Origin: Nocardia yamanashiensis NBRC 100130
GTDB taxonomy: Bacteria > Actinomycetota > Actinomycetes > Mycobacteriales > Mycobacteriaceae
Direction: 5' to 3'
Assembly: GCF_001613325.1 (NCBI RefSeq)
Contig: NZ_BDCD01000018.1
Span: forward strand, 186,001-250,000
DNA length: 64,000 nucleotides
A program made the translations under genes and the position numbers. Within the stretch, counting starts at the first letter, position 1. The number at the start of each line of letters is the position of its first letter. The notes under the pieces are model-generated. The model was not told the origin of the DNA. It did no database searches and saw nothing but the letters and a program-made list of their open reading frames with translations. Of this stretch, positions 18,181 to 26,984 are shown piece after piece.

Positions 18181-19062
18181 TCACTCCCGGTTGCGCAGTA
18201 CCTCCAGCACCTTGCTCGCCTGGTAGTCCGCGCCGAGCTGGTTGGGGTGGAAGGGCACGGCCAGGCCGACCGGGTTGCTGGAGTAGGGCACCAGGCCCTC
18301 CACCCAGCGCACGCCCGCGGGCTGGCAGGCGTCGTGGCCGGTGCTGCCGTCGTAGGTGTTGACGAAGTCGACGCCGGTGCCGGCGGCGACGCGGGCGAGC
18401 ATGTCGTGCAGTTCGATGAGCTTGTGGCCCAGCCAGATCGCGTCGGTGTCGGAGATGGGGATCTGGGCGAAGCAGCCGCCGTCGAGGCCGATGCCCTCGA
18501 AGTAGTCCAGGAGCAGGATGCGGGCCTGGGGTGAGCGTTCGCGAATGCCCGCGACGACGGTCCGGACCCGGCCTTCGGTGGCGGCGATGGCCTGGGACAT
18601 CTGATCCTCGCCGTTCACCACCATGGCGGTCACGCACGGGGAGGCGGTGGGATCGTTTGTCACGCAGTTCATCACGGCCGCGGCCAGGCCCGCGTCATTG
18701 CCGCCGATCTCGAGAGTGACCAGATCGGTGGTGGGGGTGAGGCGGTCGAACTGGGGAGCGTTGGTGCCGAGCACGGTGGACTGCGGGGCGGTCATGTTCT
18801 TGGTCTCGGCGCCGCCGCAGGTGGCGTCGCGGAAGGTGGGGACGGCGAGGGCGGCCGCCACCTGCTTGGCGTAATTGTTCGCGCTCTGCACGCAATTGAG
18901 CGGGGTGAAGGCGGTGGTGATCTGGCTCAGGGTGGCATCGGCCGCCCAGGAATCGCCGAGCGCCACGTACTCGGCGTAGGCGGGCGATTCGGCGGCGGCG
19001 GCGCCGGGCAGGCAGGCCGCCAGGGCGGTGGCGGCGAGTAGTGCGTGCGAGATCTTCATCAT
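18181..19062 (-). CDS. Secreted SGNH/GDSL esterase-lipase
   Basis: A 293-residue exported hydrolase. It has a Sec signal peptide (MMKISHALLAATALAACLPG AAAA, cleavage before ESPAY), the nucleophile block YVALGDSWA (Ser 38), the oxyanion Asn in IGGNDAG, and the catalytic His in PFHPNQLG near the C-terminus. Paired cysteines are spread through the chain as in the Streptomyces SGNH lipase type. The ribosome site GAGGGGAG lies just before ATGATG (19062/19059). A paralogue with the same YAEYVALGDS block lies at 57650. The natural lipid or ester substrate is unknown. Confidence 0.92.
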   Translation of the reverse strand: MMKISHALLAATALAACLPGAAAAESPAYAEYVALGDSWAADATLSQITTAFTPLNCVQSANNYAKQVAAALAVPTFRDATCGGAETKNMTAPQSTVLGTNAPQFDRLTPTTDLVTLEIGGNDAGLAAAVMNCVTNDPTASPCVTAMVVNGEDQMSQAIAATEGRVRTVVAGIRERSPQARILLLDYFEGIGLDGGCFAQIPISDTDAIWLGHKLIELHDMLARVAAGTGVDFVNTYDGSTGHDACQPAGVRWVEGLVPYSSNPVGLAVPFHPNQLGADYQASKVLEVLRNRE

Positions 19063-19073
19063 GTCTCCCCTCG

Positions 19074-19099
19074 ACCGGTCACCACTGAACTGGACCGGT
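19074..19099. promoter_or_regulatory. Inverted repeat overlapping the esterase leader
   Basis: ACCGGTC at 19074-19080 is repeated as its exact complement GACCGGT at 19093-19099, separated by 12 bases. It starts 12 bases upstream of the SGNH esterase start. Position suggests an operator, but no regulator is adjacent and a 7-base arm can arise by chance in this GC-rich sequence. Confidence 0.3.
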
Positions 19100-19209
19100 G
19101 TCCGGGTGGGAAATTAACAGTGACAACGGAATTCCGCGCGGCGAACGGGGAAATACGCGGTGTCCCCCCGCCGGACCGGAACGGGCGGGCGAGGGGCGGC
19201 GCGCGAGCG

Positions 19210-21642
19210 TCACAGGCGGTCCGCGGATTCCACCCGTTCGTAGCCGAGCAGCACATCGTGATCGACCGCGCCGTCGGCCACCGCCACCCGGCTGAAGACC
19301 GGCGGATAGCCGCGCGCCATCACCGTGTACCGGCCCTCCTCCAGATCCGGGACGGTATAGCGGCCGGTGTCGTCGGTGCGGGTGACCGCGATCAGGTCAC
19401 CGGCCTCGTCCAGCACGGTGATCTGCGCGTCCGGAATCGCCCGGCCCGCATCGGTGAGCGCGGCCCCGGCCAGCACCGGGCGCGGCAGCAATTCCACATC
19501 GTGGCGCAGCATTCCGCTCTCCGGCACGGTCAGCGCGACCGCGTTCGGCCGCATGTGCTCGGCCACCGCCACCAGGGTGTAGGTGCCCGCCAGCACGCCC
19601 CGGCAGGCGAACGCGCCCTCGGCGGAGGTGACGGCGGAACCGATCACATCGCCGAAGGAGTCGGTGATCGTCACCGTCGCGTTCGGCAGCGGCACACCGC
19701 GGCCCGACGAGCGCACCACGCCGGAGACCTCACCGGAACCGACCAGCGCGATATCGAGCTCGTGCGGGCGGCGGCCGACGGTCACCGACACCGCCGCGGG
19801 CTGGTATCCGGTCGCCGACACGATGAGCACGTACCCGCCCGGATGCGGGACGCCGATCGCGTACACGCCGTCCGGATCGCCCACCGCACGCGAAACCTGG
19901 CGTCCGCGTTGATCGATGAGGGTGAACATGGCATCGGGGACCACCTGGCCGTCCTCGCGATGCACCACGCCGGCGATGGACAGAATGGTCGGCGCGACGC
20001 TCGGGACGTACTCCGGCTCGGGTTCGGGCTCCGGCTCCGGCGCGGCCACCGGCATCGGAACATCCTGGAGCGGCAGCTCTTTCATGAACATGAGCACCAC
20101 CGCGCCCAGCACCGCGACCGCGGCCGAGACGTAGAAGACCCCGCCCATGGCATTGGTGAAGCCGGTCAGGATGGGGATGCGCAGCTCGTCCGGCAGTGCG
20201 GCGAGGCCCGCGGTATCGCTCTCCAGCCCGCCCAGTCCCCCGGCGTCGAAACCCGGCGGCAGGGTGCCGCCGAAGGCGTGCAGGATGCGGCCGGGCAGCA
20301 GGTTGAACAGGATGGTCAGGAAGATCGCGACGCCGAGCGTGCCGCCCATCTGCCGGAAGAAGGTGGCGGCGGCGGTCGAGACACCCATATCGGTGCGGGG
20401 CCCGGCGTTCTGGGTGGCGATGACCAGGGTCTGCATACAGCCGCCCAGGCCGAAACCGATGACGCCGCAATACAACAGCGGCTGCCACAGCGGGGTGTCG
20501 AAGTGGACGAGCGCGAACAGCACCGAACCGGCGGCGATCACCAGCGATCCCAGGATGGGCAGGAACTTGTAGCGGCCGGTGTATTTGGTGACCAGCCCGG
20601 CCAATTGCGCGCCGATCATGATGCCGATCACCAGCGGCAACATGAAAAGCCCGGCGCGCGTGGGCGAATAGCCGCGCACCACCTGGAAGTACAAGGGCAC
20701 CAGCACGATCGCGCCGAACATGGCGACGCCGACGATGAAGCCGCCCAGAATCGCCAGGCTGAAGGTGCCGCTTCGGAAGAGCCGCAACGGAATCAGCGCC
20801 GAATCCTTCATCAGGAACTCGACGAGGACGAACAGCACCAGCCCGGCGGCGGCGATGCCGTAGCAGAGCAGGGCGCGATCCGAGCCCCAGCCCCAGTCCC
20901 GGCCCTCCTGCGCGATGACGAGCAGCGGGACCGTGCCCGCCGCCAGCGTGATCGCGCCCAGCCAGTCGGTGCGATGCCGTTGCCGCGCGAACGGCACGTC
21001 CAGCACCTTCGCCACCACCAGCAGCGCCAGCAGGCCGATGGGCACGTTCACCAGGAACACCCAGCGCCAGCCCGCCAGGCCGAGCAGCCGGTCGGCATTG
21101 GAGAGCCAGCCGCCCAGCACCGGCCCCAGCACCGTGGCGATGCCGAAGACCATCATGAAATAGCCCTGGTAGCGCACCCTTTCCCGAGCCGGGACGATAT
21201 CGCCGATAATGGTGAACGCCAGCGACATGAGCCCGCCCGCGCCGATGCCCTGAATCGCCCGGAAGGCCGCCAGCTGGTACATCGACGTGGCGAATGTGCA
21301 TGCCACCGAACCGATCACGAACACCCCGATCGCGATCAGATACCAGGGTTTGCGGCCGTAGATGTCGGCCAGCTTGCCGTACAGCGGCGTCGCGATGGTG
21401 GCGGTGATCAAGTAGGCCGTGGTGGCCCAGGCCTGCTGGTCGAAGCCGTGCAGGCTGTTGGCGATGCGGACGATCGCCACGCTCACGATGTTCTGGTCCA
21501 GCGCCGCCAGGAACACTCCCAGCAGCAATCCGGACAGGATGGTCAGGATCTGCCGGTGCGACAGCGCGTCCCCGGCGGGCGGGCGCGGCGGGACGGCCCG
21601 CGCCTCGGTGGTATCAAAAGCCTCGGTGGTAACATTCGTCAT
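19210..21642 (-). CDS. DHA2-type MFS multidrug exporter fused to three carboxypeptidase-regulatory-like repeats
   Basis: An 810-residue inner-membrane protein. Residues ~25-545 are a 14-helix EmrB/QacA-type drug:H+ antiporter, with LDQNIVSVAIVRIANSL in helix 1 (motif D1), LADIYGRKPW (motif A) and GPVLGGWLSN (motif C). A Pro/Glu linker (EPEPEPEPEYVPS, ~565) leads to three ~75-residue repeats, each with the pattern xxGVVxxxxGxxxPxAxxTxxDxxG...GxYxxxxxxxGxYxLxxxAxGYxP, typical of CarboxypepD_reg/transthyretin-like folds. Such a tail is absent from ordinary EmrB proteins. It may contact the cell wall or a partner. The gene stands alone, with intergenic gaps on both sides. Confidence 0.9.
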   Translation of the reverse strand: MTNVTTEAFDTTEARAVPPRPPAGDALSHRQILTILSGLLLGVFLAALDQNIVSVAIVRIANSLHGFDQQAWATTAYLITATIATPLYGKLADIYGRKPWYLIAIGVFVIGSVACTFATSMYQLAAFRAIQGIGAGGLMSLAFTIIGDIVPARERVRYQGYFMMVFGIATVLGPVLGGWLSNADRLLGLAGWRWVFLVNVPIGLLALLVVAKVLDVPFARQRHRTDWLGAITLAAGTVPLLVIAQEGRDWGWGSDRALLCYGIAAAGLVLFVLVEFLMKDSALIPLRLFRSGTFSLAILGGFIVGVAMFGAIVLVPLYFQVVRGYSPTRAGLFMLPLVIGIMIGAQLAGLVTKYTGRYKFLPILGSLVIAAGSVLFALVHFDTPLWQPLLYCGVIGFGLGGCMQTLVIATQNAGPRTDMGVSTAAATFFRQMGGTLGVAIFLTILFNLLPGRILHAFGGTLPPGFDAGGLGGLESDTAGLAALPDELRIPILTGFTNAMGGVFYVSAAVAVLGAVVLMFMKELPLQDVPMPVAAPEPEPEPEPEYVPSVAPTILSIAGVVHREDGQVVPDAMFTLIDQRGRQVSRAVGDPDGVYAIGVPHPGGYVLIVSATGYQPAAVSVTVGRRPHELDIALVGSGEVSGVVRSSGRGVPLPNATVTITDSFGDVIGSAVTSAEGAFACRGVLAGTYTLVAVAEHMRPNAVALTVPESGMLRHDVELLPRPVLAGAALTDAGRAIPDAQITVLDEAGDLIAVTRTDDTGRYTVPDLEEGRYTVMARGYPPVFSRVAVADGAVDHDVLLGYERVESADRL

Positions 21643-21840
21643 GTTTGGGGCCCTTGTCGGTTTTCGTCTTCCCTACCTGCGGTACTCCTCGAAAAACCCT
21701 CGCCGTTAAGCAATTCGGCGAGCTTACCCGCGCCCTATCAGCCGCTTGAATTGAACCCACCACGGCCGCCGCACGTTTGGCGTAACAGGTGGGCTCGCGC
21801 CCGCGGGATCGAGCCCTACATCGGATACGGATGGTGAGCG

Positions 21841-22176
21841 GTGAGCAGGGAACTCGTGGTCCCCTCCCCCGACTTCGACGACGCGGCGCTCGCCGTCGGA
21901 GCACTGATCGGCGCGCACACGGTGGCGGGCCGGCGGGTGCCGACCGTCCGCCGTTCCCACCGCGCCTGCGGTGGCGAACTCCTGTGGCACCTCTACCCCG
22001 CCCGCCCCAGCGCTCCGGCCCACCGACGACCGGCATCCGCCGCGGCCGCACCGCCGAGTCCCGTGGTCGATCCCGACCGCGAGCTATCCGGGGCGACGAG
22101 TGCGGAACCCCGGGCAGGCGGTTTCGGCGGGACCTCAGGCGGCACTCCGGCGGGCGCCGAGTGGGTGATCTCGTGA
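21841..22176 (+). pseudogene. Truncated PIG-L/LmbE deacetylase remnant
   Basis: A 111-residue frame from a GTG. Its first ~35 residues (VPSPDFDDAALAVGALIGAH TVAGRRV) closely follow the N-terminus of PIG-L deacetylases, whose zinc motif is SPHxDD. Here the His is replaced by Asp (cac to gac). After that the frame loses family resemblance and becomes Ala/Pro/Arg-rich low complexity. Its stop overlaps the GTG of the glycosyltransferase as GTGA. Most likely this is a decayed partner of the glycosyltransferase rather than an active enzyme; it may still be translated and couple translation to the next gene. Confidence 0.5.
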
Positions 22177-23285
22177 GGGTGATGTTCGTGGCGTCGCCGT
22201 TGATCGGGCATCTGTTTCCGATGATGCCGCTGGCGGTGGAGCTACGGCGGCAAGGGAATTCGGTGCTGGTGGCAACAGGCGGGGATGCGGTGGGGGCGGT
22301 GGCGGGGCAGGTGCGGGCGGTGGATGTGGGGGCGGCGCACGGGTATGTGCGCGGGGCGGCGCGGGGGCTGGCGGCGCATCCGGTGCTGGCCTTGCGGTCG
22401 GCGGCGGGGCTGGCCGAACCACGCGGGGCGGCAAGGGTTTTCGCGGGGACGAATGCGGCGATGCGGGAGGAGCTGACGCGGCGGGCGCTCGAGTTCGAGC
22501 CGGATGTGGTGGTGCACGAGCCGTTCGCATCGGTGGCGGCGATCGTGGCGGCGCGGCTCGGGGTGCCGGCGGTGCTGCACAATATCGCGCTCGACAACGG
22601 GAGCCATATCAGGCTGGAGCTGCTGCGGCTGCTGGGCGGGGCCGAGGTGCCCGCCAGCGCGGTCACGCTGAATATCGCGCCGCCGAGCCTGGTCCGGACG
22701 CCGGGCCGGTCCCTGCGCTTCACGCCTTACGCCACAATCGATTCCGTGGTTCCGGAGTTCCTGCGCGAACCCGCGCGGCGGCCGCGCATTCTGGTCACCC
22801 GCAGCACCATGCTCGGCGACGGACCCGACGTGATGCTGGCGACGATCCTGCGCGCCGCCCCGGAAGTGGATGCCGAGATCGTGATCGTGCGGCCCAATCA
22901 CCGCGTGGATCGGGCGGCGCGGCTGCCCGCGAACGTCCGCACGGTCGGCTGGACCGATCTGCACGCGGTCCTGCCCCACTGCACCGCCATGGTCAATCAC
23001 GCGGGAGCCGGATCGGTATACGCCGCCCTGCGCGCGGGCGTGCCCCAGCTCGCCACCCCCGCGCCCGGCGATCGCCGCTGGAACGCCCGCCTGGTGCAGC
23101 GCCGCGGCGCGGGACTCTCGGTGCCCGCGTGGCGGATTCGGCCGCGGCATCTCGACCGGCTGATCTCCGAACCGGGCCTGGCCGAGTCCGCCCGCGCCGT
23201 CGCCACGGAGATCGCCGCCATGCCCCCGGTCGAGCGGGTGGCCGCCGAATTGACCGCACTGGTCGCCGGCAAGGGTGCGCGATAA
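22173..23285 (+). CDS. GT-B glycosyltransferase (GT1, natural-product type)
   Basis: A 370-residue cytoplasmic enzyme. The N-terminal acceptor domain opens with MFVASPLIGHLFPMMPLAVE, the standard start of GT1 enzymes. The nucleotide-sugar domain ends with LPHCTAMVNHAGAGSVYAAL RAGVPQLATPAPGDRRWNA, matching the donor-binding signature of macrolide/glycopeptide-type transferases. GTG 22173 gives the coupled start; ATG 22182 also fits. Enzymes of this class often sit beside PIG-L deacetylases, which fits the remnant upstream. Acceptor and sugar are unknown; no other biosynthetic genes are adjacent. Confidence 0.88.
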   Translation: MRVMFVASPLIGHLFPMMPLAVELRRQGNSVLVATGGDAVGAVAGQVRAVDVGAAHGYVRGAARGLAAHPVLALRSAAGLAEPRGAARVFAGTNAAMREELTRRALEFEPDVVVHEPFASVAAIVAARLGVPAVLHNIALDNGSHIRLELLRLLGGAEVPASAVTLNIAPPSLVRTPGRSLRFTPYATIDSVVPEFLREPARRPRILVTRSTMLGDGPDVMLATILRAAPEVDAEIVIVRPNHRVDRAARLPANVRTVGWTDLHAVLPHCTAMVNHAGAGSVYAALRAGVPQLATPAPGDRRWNARLVQRRGAGLSVPAWRIRPRHLDRLISEPGLAESARAVATEIAAMPPVERVAAELTALVAGKGAR

Positions 23286-23406
23286 GCCCTTCGATGCGTA
23301 AAGTGGGGTGAACGGTTCACATCCCCGTCGATGGCCCGATGCGCCGCGAAGCATCACCGCACATGACTCTCGTTCTGCCCCACGGGAAGGCGCTTCCCGT
23401 TCTCCG

Positions 23407-23925
23407 ATGACCGCCGCGCGGCTGCGCAGCCGCGGCGAACTACGCCGCCAGCGCCGTCCCCGCGCCCACGGTTGCTGGAACCATCTCATCGCCGCGCCCC
23501 TGTGGCCCATGCACGGCGTCAACCTCGGCACCCTGCTGCGCACCTGTGACGCCACCGGCGCCTGCCTGGCGGTTCCGCGCCTGCCCTGGGTTCCGGAAGC
23601 CCTGGAGAAGGGCAACACCTTACGAAAACAGCCGTGCGTGCACTGGATTCAGGGCCGCGTGGACGGCTGGCTGGACCGCCAGCGCGACGGCGGCTCGACG
23701 GTGGTGGGCGTGGAACTCACCGACGAATCCATCCGGCTGGCGGATCTCCCGGTGGCGCGACAGCGCACGGTGATGGTGCTCGGCAACGAACGCGCCGGCA
23801 TCCCGCCCGAGGGCCTGGAGCGACTCGACCTCGCCGTGGAGATCCCGATGGTGGGCACCGGGGCCAGTCTCAATGTGGCGGTAGCGGGATCGCTGGTGCT
23901 CTACAAGCTCGCGGGCCTGTGCTGA
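23407..23925 (+). CDS. TrmH/SpoU-family RNA 2'-O-methyltransferase
   Basis: A 172-residue SPOUT-class enzyme transferring methyl from S-adenosylmethionine to a ribose 2'-OH in tRNA or rRNA. The three SpoU motifs are present: motif 1 NLGTLLRTCDATGA, motif 2 VMVLGNERAGIPPEGLE, and motif 3 IPMVGTGASLNVAVAGSLVL, which together form the trefoil knot. The N-terminus is basic (RLRSRGELRRQRRPR). The start is uncertain: ATG 23407 was chosen as the last Met before the fold. It ends 6 bases from the converging phoU gene. Confidence 0.88.
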   Translation: MTAARLRSRGELRRQRRPRAHGCWNHLIAAPLWPMHGVNLGTLLRTCDATGACLAVPRLPWVPEALEKGNTLRKQPCVHWIQGRVDGWLDRQRDGGSTVVGVELTDESIRLADLPVARQRTVMVLGNERAGIPPEGLERLDLAVEIPMVGTGASLNVAVAGSLVLYKLAGLC

Positions 23926-23931
23926 TCCGCC

Positions 23932-24597
23932 TCAGCCCTCCACCTGCGCGTAGAGCGGAATTCCGGTGTGGAAGAAGCGGATCAGGCGGCCGATGCGGAC
24001 GCAGTGGTCGGCGGCGCGGCCGTACTGGTGCGCCAGCATGGCGATATCGATGGCCATGGCCGAGCCGTGCGTCCAGTCCGGCGCGGACGCGGTTTCCAGG
24101 ATCTGGGCGCGCAGGCGGTCGAGGTTCTCGTCGTGCGGGACCAGCACCCGATCCCGGGGCGGGTTCTGGGCGGCGATCACGCGCACCACGGTAGCCACCA
24201 GATCGGCGGCGGCGATCGAGATCTCGGACAGTTGCGCGACCACCGGCGGCGGGGCCACGGCATGGGGGTAGCTGTGCACCACGGTGTCGGCGACCCGGCT
24301 CAGCGCGCCGCTCACCGCCAGCAGATCGTCGGCGATCTGCATGGCGGTCACCACGTGGCGCAGATCGCGGGCCACGGGCGCTTCCAGGGCGAGCAGGATG
24401 ACCGAACGGTCCTCGCACTTGGCGTGCTCGACCTGGACCTGCTCCTCGAGGGCGAAGACCTCGTAGGCGGCGGTCAGATCACTGCCCGCCAGGGCCGCGG
24501 TGGCCCGCTCCGCCGACTCGTGCGTCAGCCGAGCCATATGTGCCAGCTCATCGGTCAATGCCATGAGCTCGATGGAGAATTTCGTCCGCACTCGCAT
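23932..24597 (-). CDS. phoU: PhoU-type phosphate-signalling regulator
   Basis: A 221-residue all-helical cytoplasmic protein. The opening MRVRTKFSIELMALTDELAH MARLTHESAERATAAL and the repeated acidic metal-binding helices (EEQVQVEHAKCED... and TAMQIADDLLAVSGALSRVAD, DHCVRIGRLIRFFHTG) match the tandem three-helix bundles of PhoU. PhoU links the Pst phosphate transporter to the PhoR kinase and represses the Pho regulon when phosphate is plentiful. No pst or pho genes are within this window, as is common for actinobacterial phoU. ATG 24597 was chosen over the longer frame to 24711 because it matches the family N-terminus. Confidence 0.9.
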   Translation of the reverse strand: MRVRTKFSIELMALTDELAHMARLTHESAERATAALAGSDLTAAYEVFALEEQVQVEHAKCEDRSVILLALEAPVARDLRHVVTAMQIADDLLAVSGALSRVADTVVHSYPHAVAPPPVVAQLSEISIAAADLVATVVRVIAAQNPPRDRVLVPHDENLDRLRAQILETASAPDWTHGSAMAIDIAMLAHQYGRAADHCVRIGRLIRFFHTGIPLYAQVEG

Positions 24598-24737
24598 AGT
24601 CTGTCCGCCCGCCCGCACAAGTGCACAATATCGTGGCAAAACCGTTCGCCCCGAATGGCTCTCGGTAGTTTCGCCGCCAAAGTACCTACCGGTCTGAACT
24701 AGACGTATCAACCGGGTGCTGGACTCACCGGTGCGTC

Positions 24738-25913
24738 GTGCCCGGAATTCGCTGCGTAGTGGCCGACACTGGGTCGGTGGCCGACCCAGCCGATCCGCCG
24801 GAACCGGCGGGCGAGTCGCTCGACACCGGCGCCGCCGATCCGGGCGGTCGCATGCCGAGCTGGCTGCCGCGCGCCATGGTGCTCGCGCTGGCGCTGCTCG
24901 GCGTCTTCGAACTGGCCAACTGGGCCGCCGGCCGCCTGGTCACCATCGCCGTCATGATGACCGTGGCCTTCTTCGTCGCGCTGGCAATGGAACCCGCCGT
25001 CGACGCGCTCGCCGCCCGCGGGCTGCCGCGCGGGGTGGGCACCGCGCTCATCTTCGTGGTGGTGATCGCCTGCGTGGCCGGCTTCACCATCGCGCTGGGC
25101 GTGCTGCTGGTCGAGACCATGGGCAATGTGGTGAACGAGCTGCCCCGGCTGCTCGATTCCAGCGTGGACTGGGTGAACCACACCTTCAATCAGCATTTCA
25201 CCCTGAATCAATTGCGCGACAGGCTGTTCAAGGATTCGGATGTGATCAGCGCGTACGCCGAGCGCGCGGCCAACAACGTGTGGGGCGTGTCCAGCACCGT
25301 GCTGGGCGGGCTGGCGCAGGTCATCACCATCGCGCTGTTCAGCATCTACATCACGGCCGACGGCCCGAAACTGCGCCGCTCGGTCTGCTCGCTGCTGCCG
25401 CCCGCGAAACAGGGTGCGGTGCTGCACGCCTGGGATCTGGCGATCGAGAAGACCGGCGGCTACCTGTATTCCCGGGCGCTGCTCGCCGTCATCTCCGCGG
25501 TCACGCACGGGGCTTTCCTGTGGCTGCTCGGGTTGCCGAACTCACTGGCGCTGGGCATCTGGTTCGGCGTCATCGCCTCGTTCGTGCCGACCATCGGCAC
25601 CTATATCGCCGGGGTGCTGCCGATCCTGGTGGCGCTCACCATTCGTCCGCTCGACGCCGTCTGGATCCTCATCTTCGTGGTCGTCTACCAGTGGCTCCAG
25701 GACTACGTCCTGCAACCGCGCATCACCGCCCGCACGGTGGACGTGAATCCGGCCATCGCGCTGCTGTCGGTGCTGATCGGCGGCGCGCTGCTGGGCGCGG
25801 TCGGCGCGCTGCTCGCCATCCCGGCGACCGCGACCCTGCAGGCGTTCCTCAGCGAATACGTCAAACGCTATGAGGTGAACGAGGATCCGCGCATCGAGCG
25901 CACGAAACGTTAG
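24738..25913 (+). CDS. AI-2E/PerM-family membrane transporter
   Basis: A 391-residue membrane protein with about eight helices. Typical AI-2E family features are the first helix pair (RAMVLALALLGVFELANWAA, VTIAVMMTVAFFVALAMEPA), a long amphipathic middle segment, and the conserved C-terminal block FVPTIGTYIAGVLPILVALT ... QDYVLQPRITARTVDVNPAIALLSVLIG. Family members have been linked to autoinducer-2 export or Na+/H+ exchange; neither can be assigned here. GTG 24738 is the first start; GTG 24759 (VADTGS) is equally possible. It converges with the EamA gene with a 4-base overlap of the ends. Confidence 0.88.
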   Translation: MPGIRCVVADTGSVADPADPPEPAGESLDTGAADPGGRMPSWLPRAMVLALALLGVFELANWAAGRLVTIAVMMTVAFFVALAMEPAVDALAARGLPRGVGTALIFVVVIACVAGFTIALGVLLVETMGNVVNELPRLLDSSVDWVNHTFNQHFTLNQLRDRLFKDSDVISAYAERAANNVWGVSSTVLGGLAQVITIALFSIYITADGPKLRRSVCSLLPPAKQGAVLHAWDLAIEKTGGYLYSRALLAVISAVTHGAFLWLLGLPNSLALGIWFGVIASFVPTIGTYIAGVLPILVALTIRPLDAVWILIFVVVYQWLQDYVLQPRITARTVDVNPAIALLSVLIGGALLGAVGALLAIPATATLQAFLSEYVKRYEVNEDPRIERTKR

Positions 25914-26800
25914 GCGGGTGCGGGTTCCTTGATCGCGGCCTTGGCCCGGGCGGTGCCGAGGATCGAGCCGAGGATCACCAGCGGGAAGCCGATCGCCATG
26001 CCGGCGGTGAACGGTTCGCCCAGCAGGCTGACGCCGATCACGAGCGCCACGGCGGGGTTGATGTAGGTGATGACGGTGGCGCGGGCGGGGCCCACTTCCC
26101 CGATGAGCGCGAAGAAGACGACGAATGCCAGGGCGGTGCAGAGCAGGCCCAGGCCGACCACCGACCAGGTGGCATCGGCCGGATAGTGCTCGGGGCGTCG
26201 CCAGATCGCGAAGGGGAGGTAGATGACGGCGGCGAGCAGCAGGGAGGCGGTGACGACGCCGATCGGCGGGAGCCCGGTCAGTTTGCGGTCGATGATGATC
26301 GGGCCGACGGCGTAACCGATCACGCTGACCGCGATGGCCAGCAGCGCACCGAGATCGGACACGTCGATATCCAGGCCGACCAGCGCCGCCACGCCCGCGA
26401 TGCCGATGACGAGACCGAGAATGCGGCGGCGGTCCAGGCGATCGTGACCCAGCCGGGTGACCATGACGACCGCGATCAGCGGGACCGCCGCGATGAGCAG
26501 GCCGACGGTGGAACTGGACAGCGACGTCTCGGCTTTGCCGATGAGTAGCCAGGGGCCGGTGATCTCGACCAGCGTGTAGGCCAGCACCCACTTCCAGTAC
26601 CTCAGGACCGGGTAGAAGACCCTGGTGTACAGGGCGATGGGGAGCAGGACCAGCGCGCCCAGGAAGGTGCGGCCGAACGCCACCACCACCGGGTCGAAAT
26701 CGGTCACCGCGATGCGGATCATGGCGTAGGGGACGCCCCAGATCACCCCCATGCTGAGGAACAGGACCCAACCGCGCCTACTCATCGCCCGCACCGCCAT
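25910..26800 (-). CDS. EamA/DMT-superfamily permease
   Basis: A 296-residue protein with ten hydrophobic helices arranged as two EamA repeats. Repeat one runs from VLFLSMGVIWGVPYAMIRIA to about residue 145. Repeat two ends with VGPARATVITYINPAVALVI GVSLLGEPFTAG, the family's signature ending. Members export amino acids, metabolites or drugs; substrate is not predictable here. The gene is single and its end overlaps the convergent AI-2E gene by 4 bases. No regulator is adjacent. Confidence 0.88.
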   Translation of the reverse strand: MAVRAMSRRGWVLFLSMGVIWGVPYAMIRIAVTDFDPVVVAFGRTFLGALVLLPIALYTRVFYPVLRYWKWVLAYTLVEITGPWLLIGKAETSLSSSTVGLLIAAVPLIAVVMVTRLGHDRLDRRRILGLVIGIAGVAALVGLDIDVSDLGALLAIAVSVIGYAVGPIIIDRKLTGLPPIGVVTASLLLAAVIYLPFAIWRRPEHYPADATWSVVGLGLLCTALAFVVFFALIGEVGPARATVITYINPAVALVIGVSLLGEPFTAGMAIGFPLVILGSILGTARAKAAIKEPAPA

Positions 26801-26984
26801 TGCCGCGCATCCCGCACTCCTTCCGAATCACCGGAGCGTATGACACGCCGCCGACAGCCATGACACTCCGCCGGGCGGCGACTATTCCGGCCGAAACGTC
26901 CGGTAGGCGCCGCCCTGCGAAGTACTGATGGGCACTACGACGCGTTCCGGCGCCCGACTGTTCCCGCCTGATGAGGAGAAGAGG

